NCBI GenBank assembly: GCA_937928045.1
Contig: CALFWO010000070.1
Location: 1 to 64,000 of the forward strand
Direction of reading: 5' to 3'
Source of the DNA: an uncultured Saprospiraceae bacterium
Lineage (GTDB): Bacteria > Bacteroidota > Bacteroidia > Chitinophagales > Saprospiraceae
Length of the DNA: 64,000 bases
Shown here: in pieces, positions 18,622 to 26,763 of the stretch
Layout: each line of letters begins with the position of its first letter
Position numbering within the stretch: the first letter of the stretch is position 1
Notes under the pieces: model-generated
What the model saw: the letters and a program-made list of their open reading frames with translations, nothing else
The model's database searches: none
What the model was told of the DNA's origin: nothing
Translations under genes and position numbers: made by a program

Positions 18622-19833
18622 ATGTTATTCGATTTAGAAAAATTTATAGCTGACAAAGTTACCAAACGCTCTAGTTCTTTCTTTCAAAAAGATATCGAAG
18701 CGAATTCACAAACTCTTCGAGAAAGAATTGCGGGAAAGTCTGTTCTTGTGATAGGCGGAGCTGGTACAATTGGTTCAAGTTATATTAAAGCGGTTTTAAA
18801 ATTTAATCCTGGAAGATTGTTTGTAGTTGATACCAATGAGAATGGATTGACAGAATTGACCAGAGATTTGAGGTCGAATGAAGATCTGCAAGTTCCTGAG
18901 GATTACAAAACTTATCCGTTAGATTTTGCACATCCTGTTTTTGAAAAAATACTAAAGAAGGAAGGACCTTTTCATATCGTCGCTAACTTTGCCGCCCATA
19001 AGCATGTGCGATCGGAAAAAGATCAGTACTCTGTAGAGGCAATGATTGACAATAATGTTTTTAAAGCAAAGACACTTTTAGATCAGTTATCCATTCATAA
19101 GCCAGAGCGCTTTTTCTGTGTTTCGACAGATAAAGCTGCCAACCCAGTGAATGTGATGGGGGCAAGTAAAAAACTTATGGAGGAAGTGATCATGAGTTAT
19201 GCGAATGACATTCCGATTACAACTGCTAGATTTGCGAATGTGGCTTTTTCAAATGGCTCTCTTTTATTTGGCTATATGGAAAGATTGCTGAAAAAGCAAC
19301 CACTTTCTTGTCCATCAGATGTGAAGCGGTATTTTGTTTCTCCTGAGGAATCTGGCCAGATTTGTATGTTGGCTTGTATGCTTGGAAGTCCTGGGGAGAT
19401 ATTTTTCCCGAAATTTGAAGAAGAGAAATTGACTTTGTTCAAGGATATTACTGACGATTTTATTCCTGCTCAAGGATTTATAGTAGATCTTTGTACTAGC
19501 GAAGCAGAAGCAAAGACAAAGGCAAAAAACTTAAGATCAGGGAGTACAGCTTATCCAGTATATTACTTTCCTACAGATACTTCAGGGGAAAAGCTTTTCG
19601 AAGAGTTTTATACAAATGACGATATTGTTGATAGAGATAGTTTCCAAGGTTTAGGAGTAATAAAAAACGCTCCCATTAACCGAAAAGAAGAAGTAGGGCG
19701 AATGATTCAGGATTTGAAGGCTGTAGTTGGACGAGAGTCTTATAATAAATCCGATATAGTTGCAGCGATGAAAGCTTTTCTTCCTAATTTTGCGCACATC
19801 GAAACAGGAAAAAGCCTGGATCAGAAAATGTAA
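18622..19833 (+). CDS. UDP-N-acetylglucosamine 4,6-dehydratase, soluble extended-SDR type (PglF/LegB-like)
   Basis: A 403-residue NAD-dependent short-chain dehydrogenase/reductase. The NAD loop is VIGGAGTIGSSYI, and the active-site stretch is VSTDKAANPVNVMGASKK, where Met replaces the usual Tyr of YxxxK, as in PglF/FlaA1 dehydratases. The protein has a longer C-terminal part than FlaA1 and no membrane helices. It supplies UDP-4-keto-6-deoxy-GlcNAc to the aminotransferase 20 nt upstream. It precedes the phosphoglycosyl transferase gene by 2 nt. Confidence 0.9.
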   Translation: MLFDLEKFIADKVTKRSSSFFQKDIEANSQTLRERIAGKSVLVIGGAGTIGSSYIKAVLKFNPGRLFVVDTNENGLTELTRDLRSNEDLQVPEDYKTYPLDFAHPVFEKILKKEGPFHIVANFAAHKHVRSEKDQYSVEAMIDNNVFKAKTLLDQLSIHKPERFFCVSTDKAANPVNVMGASKKLMEEVIMSYANDIPITTARFANVAFSNGSLLFGYMERLLKKQPLSCPSDVKRYFVSPEESGQICMLACMLGSPGEIFFPKFEEEKLTLFKDITDDFIPAQGFIVDLCTSEAEAKTKAKNLRSGSTAYPVYYFPTDTSGEKLFEEFYTNDDIVDRDSFQGLGVIKNAPINRKEEVGRMIQDLKAVVGRESYNKSDIVAAMKAFLPNFAHIETGKSLDQKM

Positions 19834-19835
19834 AT

Positions 19836-20507
19836 ATGTATCAAGTCGTAAAGCGATTTTTTGATTTTATATCATCTCTAATAGCCTTAGTTATCTTGTC
19901 TCCTTTGATTATTCCTATTGTGATTGGTTTAAAGCTCACAGGAGAGGGGTATATCTGGTATTTTCAGGAACGTGTCGGTAAAAACAATAAACTATTCAAC
20001 ATTTGGAAATTTGCCACCATGTTGAAAGACTCAGTCAATATGAAGGGCGGGCTGATAACAACAAAAAAAGATCCGCGCATCACGCCGATGGGAGGTTTTT
20101 TAAGAACTTCAAAAATCAATGAATTGCCGCAATTGATAAATATCTTAAAGGGTGATATGTCAGTTGTTGGACCTCGTCCAGTGATGCAAAAGAGTTTTGA
20201 TGCCTATCCTGAGGATGTCCAAAAAGTGATTTTCAATGTTAGACCAGGGTTGACTGGGATCGGATCAATAATATTTAGAGACGAAGAAACTTTGATTACT
20301 GAAGTAAGAGATGCTGGTGGAGATACTTGGGACTTTTATAAGAACAAAATTTATCCTTTTAAGGGAAAGACAGAACAATGGTACCAGAAAAACCAATCGT
20401 TTTTGACTGATTTTAAAATTATCATCATTACAGCTTGGGTAGTATTCTTTCCTGATAGTAATATCGTTTACTCATGGTTTCCAACACTTCCAAAGCGACC
20501 TTTTTAA
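19836..20507 (+). CDS. Initiating phosphoglycosyl transferase (bacterial sugar transferase, PglC/WcaJ-type)
   Basis: A 223-residue monotopic membrane enzyme that transfers a sugar-1-phosphate to undecaprenyl phosphate. It has one N-terminal re-entrant hydrophobic segment, the pattern LKGDMSVVGPRPV, and an Arg-Pro-Gly-Leu-Thr-Gly element (VRPGLTGIGS). The expected catalytic Asp-Glu pair appears altered: the family DE in a KxDELPQ-type motif reads SKINELPQLINIL here, keeping Glu but with Asn in place of Asp. Position after the 4,6-dehydratase/aminotransferase/acetyltransferase genes suggests a diacetamido-trideoxyhexose-1-phosphate donor. Confidence 0.88.
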   Translation: MYQVVKRFFDFISSLIALVILSPLIIPIVIGLKLTGEGYIWYFQERVGKNNKLFNIWKFATMLKDSVNMKGGLITTKKDPRITPMGGFLRTSKINELPQLINILKGDMSVVGPRPVMQKSFDAYPEDVQKVIFNVRPGLTGIGSIIFRDEETLITEVRDAGGDTWDFYKNKIYPFKGKTEQWYQKNQSFLTDFKIIIITAWVVFFPDSNIVYSWFPTLPKRPF

Positions 20508-20508
20508 T

Positions 20509-21600
20509 ATGACAAAAATAGACATCATAGCCGGCGCCCGTCCGAACTTCATGAAAATCGGACCGATCATTCATGCCATTCTTAAATATAACGAGACGGC
20601 AGCTGAAAAAATTGACTACCGTTTGATTCATACCGGACAACACTACGACAAAAAAATGTCCGAAGATTTCTTTGAGCAATTAAATATTCCTAAACCACAT
20701 TTAAACCTCGGAGTGGGATCTGGAACTCAGGCTACCCAAACGGCTAACATAATGATGCGCTACGAGGAGGCAGTGAAGGAAAGTAAACCGGAGCTGTGTA
20801 TCGTAGTTGGGGATGTTACTTCTACAATGGCATGCTCGATTGTTGCTAAAAAGGAAGGCGTGAAGGTGGCTCATGTCGAGGGTGGAATTCGTTCTGGAGA
20901 TGAAGGAATGCCAGAAGAAATTAATCGAATGGTTACAGACAGTATTACAGATTATTTCTTCACCACTTCCGCAGTAGCAAACAAGAATCTAGAATTTCTT
21001 GGACACAAACCAGAAAAGGTTTTCTTCGTTGGTAATACAATGATTGATTCTTTACTTGGCAACCTTGAGCGTCTTCAACAACCAGCGATTTGGAGAGAAA
21101 ATAATCTTAAAGAAAAGGAATATTTAGTAATGACCTTGCATCGCCCTTCAAATGTTGATGCTATGGAAGATTTGCGGAAACTGTTAGAGATTATTAATAC
21201 CAATGTTGATAATAAAAAGGTTGTTTTCCCTATGCATCCTCGGACAAAAAAGATGTATGATCAACTAGGTATGAATTTCGAAAATTTATTAATCACTGGT
21301 CCGATGTCTTATTTGGAGTTCATTTATTTGGTGAAGAATGCTTTGGGTATGATTACCGATTCTGGTGGAATTACAGAAGAGACTACAGTCCTAGGAGTAC
21401 CATGTATGACTTTGAGAAACTCGACTGAGCGTCCAGAAACTGTAACCATTGGAACCAATGAAATTGTTGGAACAAATCCAGTAAACATTATGCCCTATTT
21501 AAATATGCTTATTTCTGGGAAATGGAAGCAAGGCGGAATTCCAGAACTCTGGGATGGTAAAACTGCCGATCGAATTGTGAAAATTGTAGCAGGCTTATAA
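20509..21600 (+). CDS. wecB: UDP-N-acetylglucosamine 2-epimerase, non-hydrolysing type (WecB/WbpI family)
   Basis: A 363-residue GT-B-fold epimerase. It opens with IIAGARPNFMKIGPII and has HTGQHYDKKMSEDFF, HVEGGIRSGDEGMPEE and SGGITEETTVLGVPC, the family's conserved substrate-binding and catalytic stretches. It converts UDP-GlcNAc to UDP-ManNAc, or a 2,3-diacetamido uronic acid to its epimer if it is WbpI-like; sequence alone does not settle which. It begins one nucleotide after the phosphoglycosyl transferase stop codon. Together with gene 1 it could supply a ManNAc-uronic acid. Confidence 0.92.
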   Translation: MTKIDIIAGARPNFMKIGPIIHAILKYNETAAEKIDYRLIHTGQHYDKKMSEDFFEQLNIPKPHLNLGVGSGTQATQTANIMMRYEEAVKESKPELCIVVGDVTSTMACSIVAKKEGVKVAHVEGGIRSGDEGMPEEINRMVTDSITDYFFTTSAVANKNLEFLGHKPEKVFFVGNTMIDSLLGNLERLQQPAIWRENNLKEKEYLVMTLHRPSNVDAMEDLRKLLEIINTNVDNKKVVFPMHPRTKKMYDQLGMNFENLLITGPMSYLEFIYLVKNALGMITDSGGITEETTVLGVPCMTLRNSTERPETVTIGTNEIVGTNPVNIMPYLNMLISGKWKQGGIPELWDGKTADRIVKIVAGL

Positions 21601-21618
21601 ATTACAGAATAACTCTTA

Positions 21619-22863
21619 TTGATAGATCGACTATTTAATAATCTAGCATCAAAACAAAGCAAGGTCTTTATGATCTTGCTTTGTTTGTTTTGTATAGTAT
21701 ATCCATTTTATTCCTGGGCTGGTACTTGGTGTTTAATTGCTTTTTCAATTTTTTGGCTAATTAATAAAGTTAATTATCCGACTGAAAACTATCTTCAAAA
21801 ATTGCACTGGCCTTTTCTATTGTACTTTGCTTGGCACGTATTCGGCATGCTGTGGAGTTCTGACTTTCAAGAAGGAATAAATGATCTACAGTCGAAATCG
21901 GCTTTTTTATTGTTACCATTAATGATAGCTTCTTTAGATTGGAAGAAAGAGGAGCTACTTTTAGTCCTCAGGTTTTTTCTTTTTGGAATTATTTTAACAG
22001 ATATCATTTATTTAGGCTTTGGTGGGTACCGCTTTTTGTTTCTGGAAGAACCGTCAACTGTCCTTTTTTATTCTGAATTAACTTCCCCATTTAAAAACCA
22101 TCCGGCTTTCACTTCTAGCTATAGCATTTTTGGCATAGTCTATCTGTTATATTTATTTTTTGAAAAGAGAGAAAGATTTGAAAAAAGTAAAAATTGGAAT
22201 ATCATAGTTATTTTGTTTTTGTGGTTAATGGTGGTTCTTTATGCCAGCCGAATGCAGATTCTTGTTATTCTATTTATAATTTCTTTAATGCTTTGTTGGT
22301 ATCTAATTCCAAAGAAAAAGTTTTTTAAATTATTATTTACAGTTGCTCTATTTTATGGAATTACATTTTTAGTGACTAGTTCATTGTCGGTGACGGCAAG
22401 TAGACTTGAAAATGCTACCTCGAATATAGCGGGACTTCAAAATAAAAAAGAAGAACTTCAAAATATTAGATTTCAACTTTGGGAGTCCGCATTGGAAATT
22501 GGTAGCAAAAATATGTTGCTTGGAGTTGGTACGGGTGATATTAATTCTTCGTTGATGGAGAATTATGTACTAAAAGGATTTGAAAAAGCCAAAGAAAAAC
22601 AACTTAACGCCCACAATCAATACCTACAATCCTTCGCAACCCTCGGTATCGTCGGCCTCATTTCATATCTCTTACTCCTAATCATTCCCAGCCTCAGAGC
22701 CATCAAAACAAAGAATTTTATAATCCTGGCTTTTTACCTCATCTTCGCACTCGGCACCCTCACCGAGTGCATGCTAGAAACCCAACGCGGTTCCGTTTGG
22801 CTTGCTGTTTTTGGATCCTTATTCTGGGGACGAGAAAATTTTCTGTCAGATAAAAATATTTGA
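21619..22863 (+). CDS. O-antigen ligase / polymerase family membrane protein (Wzy_C)
   Basis: A 414-residue protein with about 10-11 membrane segments and the O-antigen ligase signature region near residues 285-350: RFQLWESALEIGSKNMLLGVGTGD, split here by hydrophobic context, then NAHNQYLQSFATLGIVGL with the conserved His. TTG 21619 is used as start. This is a second polymerase/ligase candidate besides 5757-7070, so one may polymerise and the other transfer or ligate. Bases ~22600-22800 switch abruptly to C-ending codons (many CTC, ATC, ACC) unlike the AT-rich first part, suggesting a recombined 3' segment. It is the last gene of the operon. Confidence 0.82.
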   Translation: MIDRLFNNLASKQSKVFMILLCLFCIVYPFYSWAGTWCLIAFSIFWLINKVNYPTENYLQKLHWPFLLYFAWHVFGMLWSSDFQEGINDLQSKSAFLLLPLMIASLDWKKEELLLVLRFFLFGIILTDIIYLGFGGYRFLFLEEPSTVLFYSELTSPFKNHPAFTSSYSIFGIVYLLYLFFEKRERFEKSKNWNIIVILFLWLMVVLYASRMQILVILFIISLMLCWYLIPKKKFFKLLFTVALFYGITFLVTSSLSVTASRLENATSNIAGLQNKKEELQNIRFQLWESALEIGSKNMLLGVGTGDINSSLMENYVLKGFEKAKEKQLNAHNQYLQSFATLGIVGLISYLLLLIIPSLRAIKTKNFIILAFYLIFALGTLTECMLETQRGSVWLAVFGSLFWGRENFLSDKNI

Positions 22864-22878
22864 CCTTTTAAAGTTCAA

Positions 22879-22982
22879 GGGCGTGCCTCATTCGGGGCGT
22901 TCCTTACATACTCGCCATTCGGCTCGGTGCCGCACACCAGTGATTGTTATCACTACATTACAGACAACTCACGCGTTCCACA
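22879..22982. repeat. GC-rich intergenic repeat-like element
   Basis: About 100 bases, clearly richer in G+C than the surroundings, with GGGCGTGCC at one end and ACTCACGCG near the other. Inside is a perfect inverted repeat AGTGAT-TGTT-ATCACT (22939-22954) and a TCGGCTCGGTGCCG segment. From memory, elements with this beginning and end are scattered between genes in many Bacteroidota genomes; I see only one copy here. It holds no convincing gene. It lies right at the end of the polysaccharide operon and before a gene relic. Confidence 0.5.
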
Positions 22983-23006
22983 TTTCTTTTTTTTGATGTG
23001 CCATAG

Positions 23007-23249
23007 AATCTTAGAATTTATCACTCAATAAAATTAAACGGAGAAGAATTCGAATTCTCCGGAGGATTCACCGACCTCCACATCGAGAGTTATCGCCAGA
23101 TTTTAGCAGGTAATGGATTTGGTATTGATGTGGTGCGGCCGTCAATAAGTCTTGTAGAGAAAATAAGGTCTGAACCCCTTACCATTAAAGATACCAATAC
23201 CCATCCATCGGTAGATCTACCGCTTTCAAAACATCCCTTCAGTAATTAA
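23007..23249 (+). pseudogene. Relic of the C-terminal end of a second wlbA-type dehydrogenase
   Basis: Reading from 23010 in frame to TAA 23247-23249 gives LRIYHSIKLNGEEFEFSGGF and onward to a tail ending SKHPFSN. By hand alignment 32 of the first 54 residues are identical to the end of the intact protein at 948-1847 (LRTYRSIKIEDEEFEFSGGF and onward). A TAG stop precedes it at 23004-23006 and no start or N-terminal 220 residues remain. The tail continues past the end of the intact copy, so it comes from a different, longer homologue rather than a simple recent duplication. Confidence 0.82.
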
Positions 23250-23267
23250 AAAGTAAATGATCGCGAA

Positions 23268-23765
23268 TTATCTTCCGAAGTCATCTTGTAATCGAATGAT
23301 GTCTTCTTCGTCGCTGGGTTGATCTTTATCAGTATGTTGCCAAATCTCGGCTACAACTCCAATCTCTTTCAATCCAATCAATCGATGCCGCTCACCTTGA
23401 GCTAAAATGATTTTTTCTCCGACTTGATGTGTATCAACTTCCCCTTGTTCATCCGATGCTGACCGCGATACACCGATAGGTCCTTCCACGACCTTCCATA
23501 CTTCGGATCTTCGGTGATGATATTGCCATGACAATCGTTTTTCTGGTGCGACTACTAAGATCTTTGGACTTACTTTTCCTCCCTTTGTTAAAGATTCGTA
23601 ATCTTCACCAGGGTAATAGGCATCAAGAAATTTCTCTGATTGCGGTTCTGAAATAACGAAAAAACCACCCCAAGGACGGTTGAAATCTGTTCGTTCAAAT
23701 TCGAATCCTTGCTCCGCTAATTGTCTCTCTATGCGTTTAAATGTATCAGTAATCGAGCTCATCAA
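23268..23765 (-). CDS. Cupin-domain protein, resembling the mannose-6-phosphate isomerase type II C-terminal domain
   Basis: A 165-residue single-domain cupin. RPWGGFFVI near residue 30 and KRLSWQYHHRRSEVWKVVEG contain the cupin motif-1 His/Glu pattern (HHRRSEVW), with GEKIILAQGERHRL as motif 2. The layout is like the small PMI domain of bifunctional mannose-phosphate enzymes, although no guanylyltransferase domain is attached; a separate one is at 52328. It may isomerise a sugar phosphate, but could also be a binding or regulatory cupin. Two start ATGs are adjacent (23765 and 23762). It is flanked by gene relics on both sides. Confidence 0.75.
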   Translation of the reverse strand: MMSSITDTFKRIERQLAEQGFEFERTDFNRPWGGFFVISEPQSEKFLDAYYPGEDYESLTKGGKVSPKILVVAPEKRLSWQYHHRRSEVWKVVEGPIGVSRSASDEQGEVDTHQVGEKIILAQGERHRLIGLKEIGVVAEIWQHTDKDQPSDEEDIIRLQDDFGR

Positions 23766-23886
23766 TGCCTTGTAATTATGTGTTTAGCCTAGCAATTTAT
23801 GGAAAATTGAAATCAGATGCTTGATTATCGAAGAATTATTGATGCTCAAATCAATGTATACAAGACCGAACAATTCTCCAATTAGT

Positions 23887-24002
23887 CTAACTTTTCTTCA
23901 CATACTTCGTCAAAATCGCGATCAGCTATCCATCCCCTTTCCTATTATACCCAGGATTATCCTGCACCACGAGAATAAATTCCCCAACGGTTTTACTTTT
24001 TT
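23887..24002 (-). pseudogene. Relic of the 3' end of a phnA gene
   Basis: Read on the minus strand this encodes ...KTVGEFILVVQDNPGYN...LIAILTKYVKKS followed by TAG (23887-23889), with one in-frame stop and one 3-nt deletion relative to the intact protein end (RRIRLVQDN...QQIVILTKYVKKS) at 26128-26243. The DNA match is obvious by eye, for example CTTCACATACTTCGTCAAAA occurs in both. It has the same orientation as the intact gene, so the two copies are direct repeats enclosing the T9SS gene 24410-25993. Confidence 0.85.
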
Positions 24003-24409
24003 GATGAAATCTTATAATGTAAGATTCTGGATGAATCTTTATTATTGTTCATAGTTGTCTTGACAGCATTCCCAATATGAAATATCATAAAAGGTCGCAA
24101 TAATTATTAAACTTTAATCATAGAACTCCAGAAAAGCATTGCGTTTCATTAAATAAAGGATGTCTATCATTACAAATCAAATTTAATTGAATTAATTCCT
24201 AATGCTCTTATTAAGAAGTGATTAGGTCAAATGGATTAATCAGTAAATCACTTTTCTAATCTTTGGTTTAATATGTATTTAATATATATTCAACTTCTTA
24301 TACTTTAAGAATTTTGGCAATGGAATATTTCTAAACGGTTTGGCATTGGTTTTGAACTTTGTGACATAGTTAGATGAATTTCTGACTATTGACAACAAAC
24401 TTAGTAACC
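24003..24409. other. Intergenic region upstream of the T9SS protein gene
   Basis: About 400 AT-rich bases with no credible coding sequence. It contains an 8-bp inverted repeat AAGTGATT...AATCACTT (24216-24253) enclosing ATGGATTAATCA. A promoter for 24410 should lie here, but I found no exact TAnnTTTG element. Confidence 0.5.
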
Positions 24410-25993
24410 ATGAAAAAATTATTTCCGAACGGGGATTACTCCCCTTGGTTAACCAATCTTAAGTTCGCAATGGTTTGCTGCTTGGCAATTTTTGCTTGCA
24501 ATGTTAGCAGCCAAACTCCTTCTTCTTGCTGTACCAATATCGCAGTAAACAATCCGGGCTATGAAAATAGTTTTACTAAAGACATTCGTTTTCCGGATAG
24601 TAATAGTGGTATCAACGCACGTTATGATACGCCAACGAGTTGGCAATATGCCGATGCTACAAATAATTGGGAGGCCTATCATATTGAGGATGCAACGAGA
24701 GCTTCAGAAGGTTCCAATTTTGTATACATACCTTTTGACGAATTTAGTCCACCTGCCGCAAATTATTGTATAGGTAATTATGTATTTGAAGCTTCGGATG
24801 GGAGTTGTTCAGATGATTATTATTATAATGGGTATCGATATGTTTTTGAATATGACTTCGTTGCTTTCAACAGAAATGTACCTACGGGGGGAGTGGGGTC
24901 AACTAGACCGCAGTTGGAACATGATTATCCAGCAATCTTGGATTTATATGAATCTGATGGAACATTGGCTTCCTCGACAGATTATGTCTCAGTCCCATGG
25001 GCGAATATTGGATCCAGTTGGACAACTGTTGCCGGTGTTTCACCTGCGTTAAATATTGGAGCTAATAACTTTTTCTATTTTTCGCATTATCGTTTCGGAT
25101 CAACGGGAATGCTGATTGATAATACGAAGTTTTATATGGCATCTATTGATGATTCAAACGCGGCCAACGAGGCGGTAAATGAGTTGGGAAATCAAATAAC
25201 CTTTGACTTAAACCCAAATTCCAATATCCCGTTGGGAGTGCCTAATATTAATTATACAGTTGCTGCTCCTAGTGGTTATTCTGTTTCTCCAACCATCGGA
25301 GAGTATAACACTAACACAAGTTTCACACTTACAAAAAATACAGGAACATTTTCTCCCGGACAAATTGTTTTGCTTGATTTAGAAGATGAAGTGAATGATG
25401 TTTGTACTTCAATATTGACGGTAGAACATCCAGTTGCATTACCAATTACATTGACAAGTTTTGAATCATCTTCAAAAGATTGTATTACAAATATTCATTG
25501 GACAGCAGAGGATGCATCTGACTTCGGTTATTATTTACTAGAGTATTCAATTGACGGAATCAACTTTGACGCGATTAAAATAATTGAACACGATGAGCAG
25601 AAATTATCCACCGGATATACGGAAAAATTTGAAAGTGAATTTAATCATAAATATTATCGGCTGAAAATGGTAGATTTGAATGGCTCATATACGTATTCAA
25701 AAATCATCAAGGGCAATCATAGTAGTTGTAAAAAAGAACAGCTAATTTCCGCGTTTCCAAATCCAATCCGACCTGGTTCGAAAACAACTATTCAATTTGA
25801 ATCAAACCGTGGTGCAGCTAATGTAATGATCACCGATATTTCCGGAAGAACAATTTTAACTGATGAAATAGTAACCGAAGATGGTGTAAATGAATATGTA
25901 CCAAATTTGGAAGATTTACCGGCAGGAAGCTATAACGTATCCATCCTGTCCTACAATAATTTAAGAACGACCAAGATATTTTTGATAGAGTAG
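24410..25993 (+). CDS. T9SS type A sorting-domain secreted protein
   Basis: A 527-residue secreted protein. ATG 24410 is preferred to the upstream TTG at 24389. The long N-region is followed by a hydrophobic stretch (FAMVCCLAIFACNVSS) as signal peptide. The first half, beginning with a Cys pair (SSCCTNIAVNNPGYENSF), looks like a carbohydrate-binding-like beta domain. Then come LPITLTSFESSSKDC...IHWTAEDASDFGYYLLEYS, the fibronectin-like region usual before T9SS tails, and a type A C-terminal domain (AFPNPIRPGSKTTI to TTKIFLIE). It should be exported and anchored on the cell surface. It lies between two copies of the phnA 3' end. Confidence 0.85.
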   Translation: MKKLFPNGDYSPWLTNLKFAMVCCLAIFACNVSSQTPSSCCTNIAVNNPGYENSFTKDIRFPDSNSGINARYDTPTSWQYADATNNWEAYHIEDATRASEGSNFVYIPFDEFSPPAANYCIGNYVFEASDGSCSDDYYYNGYRYVFEYDFVAFNRNVPTGGVGSTRPQLEHDYPAILDLYESDGTLASSTDYVSVPWANIGSSWTTVAGVSPALNIGANNFFYFSHYRFGSTGMLIDNTKFYMASIDDSNAANEAVNELGNQITFDLNPNSNIPLGVPNINYTVAAPSGYSVSPTIGEYNTNTSFTLTKNTGTFSPGQIVLLDLEDEVNDVCTSILTVEHPVALPITLTSFESSSKDCITNIHWTAEDASDFGYYLLEYSIDGINFDAIKIIEHDEQKLSTGYTEKFESEFNHKYYRLKMVDLNGSYTYSKIIKGNHSSCKKEQLISAFPNPIRPGSKTTIQFESNRGAANVMITDISGRTILTDEIVTEDGVNEYVPNLEDLPAGSYNVSILSYNNLRTTKIFLIE

Positions 25994-26127
25994 AATAGTC
26001 TTCCAGTTTCAGATTACCATTTGTTCAAACTTTCAACTTATGAAAATTTAATTCAGATGGTTGGTCGATGAAGAAAAGTTGGTTTTTAAAGCACGGTATC
26101 CAAGTAGAGGTAAATCAGCTAATAAAT

Positions 26128-26691
26128 TTAGCTCTTCTTCACATACTTCGTCAAAATCACAATCTGTTGTCCATCCACTTTCCCCTCGATATGCTCGGCA
26201 TTATCCTGGACCAAACGAATTCTCCTGACCGCAGTCCCTCTCTTCGCAGTAAATCCTCCTCCCTTTACGTTTAAATCCTGAATTAAAGTAACTGTATCTC
26301 CATTTTGTAGTACATGACCATTACTATCTTTATGGACAATCATGGCCGCACCTTCATCTTCAGCCCACTCGCGGGTTTTGTCCTCCATATAAATCATGCC
26401 CAGGAGATCTTGCGCCCAATCCTGGCCTTCAAGTCGATTCAATAATCTGAAAACCATCACCTGTACTGCTGGTTCAGTATTCCACATGCTGTCATTCAGA
26501 CATCTCCAATGGTTGATGTTCATCTTTCTGGGCTCATTAATTTGTCCTAGGCAATTGGCACAAACGACAATCTGGTTTTCAGGAACATCCGCGGAAGTAG
26601 GAGGAACCTGATACCCACTTAAGTTTTCTGCTGTGCTGCATAGTTCACATTTATGCGCTGATCGCTGTGTCAGTTCTGTGGATAAAATCAT
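26128..26691 (-). CDS. phnA: PhnA-domain protein (zinc-ribbon plus PhnA domain)
   Basis: A 187-residue protein. ATG 26691 is chosen over 26736 because family members begin close to the zinc ribbon (here LTQRSAHKCELC). It has two Cys pairs (CELC, CANC), NHWRCLNDSMWNTEPAVQVM as the central conserved region, and the C-terminal PhnA domain (SNGHVLQNGDTVTLIQDLNVKG). Despite the name, PhnA homologues are mostly unlinked to phosphonate degradation, and no phn genes are nearby; the biochemical role is unclear. A damaged copy of its 3' end lies at 23887-24002. Confidence 0.87.
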   Translation of the reverse strand: MILSTELTQRSAHKCELCSTAENLSGYQVPPTSADVPENQIVVCANCLGQINEPRKMNINHWRCLNDSMWNTEPAVQVMVFRLLNRLEGQDWAQDLLGMIYMEDKTREWAEDEGAAMIVHKDSNGHVLQNGDTVTLIQDLNVKGGGFTAKRGTAVRRIRLVQDNAEHIEGKVDGQQIVILTKYVKKS

Positions 26692-26763
26692 CTTGCGAAG
26701 GTAGTAAAATTGATGATTTAACTTTTCGTCCCTCAAAAGATTCTAAACCTTAATTAGTTGTTA

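Noticed and set aside
16794-20507. Legionaminic acid synthesis cluster
   Set aside because: LegB/LegC-like genes are present, but no synthase (NeuB/LegI) or CMP transferase occurs in the window.
22802-22996. 64-residue ORF running through the end of the ligase gene into the GC-rich element
   Set aside because: Out of frame with the ligase and low in coding character.
23821-24054. 77-residue plus-strand ORF
   Set aside because: It is the reverse strand of the phnA relic; its residues SLTFLHILRQN are simply the antisense of the conserved 3' end.
24340-24360. Sigma-54-like TGGCA...TTGA sequence upstream of the T9SS gene
   Set aside because: It lacks the essential GC of the -12 element.
26128-26691. 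Phosphonate degradation locus, suggested by the name PhnA
   Set aside because: No C-P lyase or phosphonate transport genes nearby; PhnA homologues are generally not tied to that pathway.
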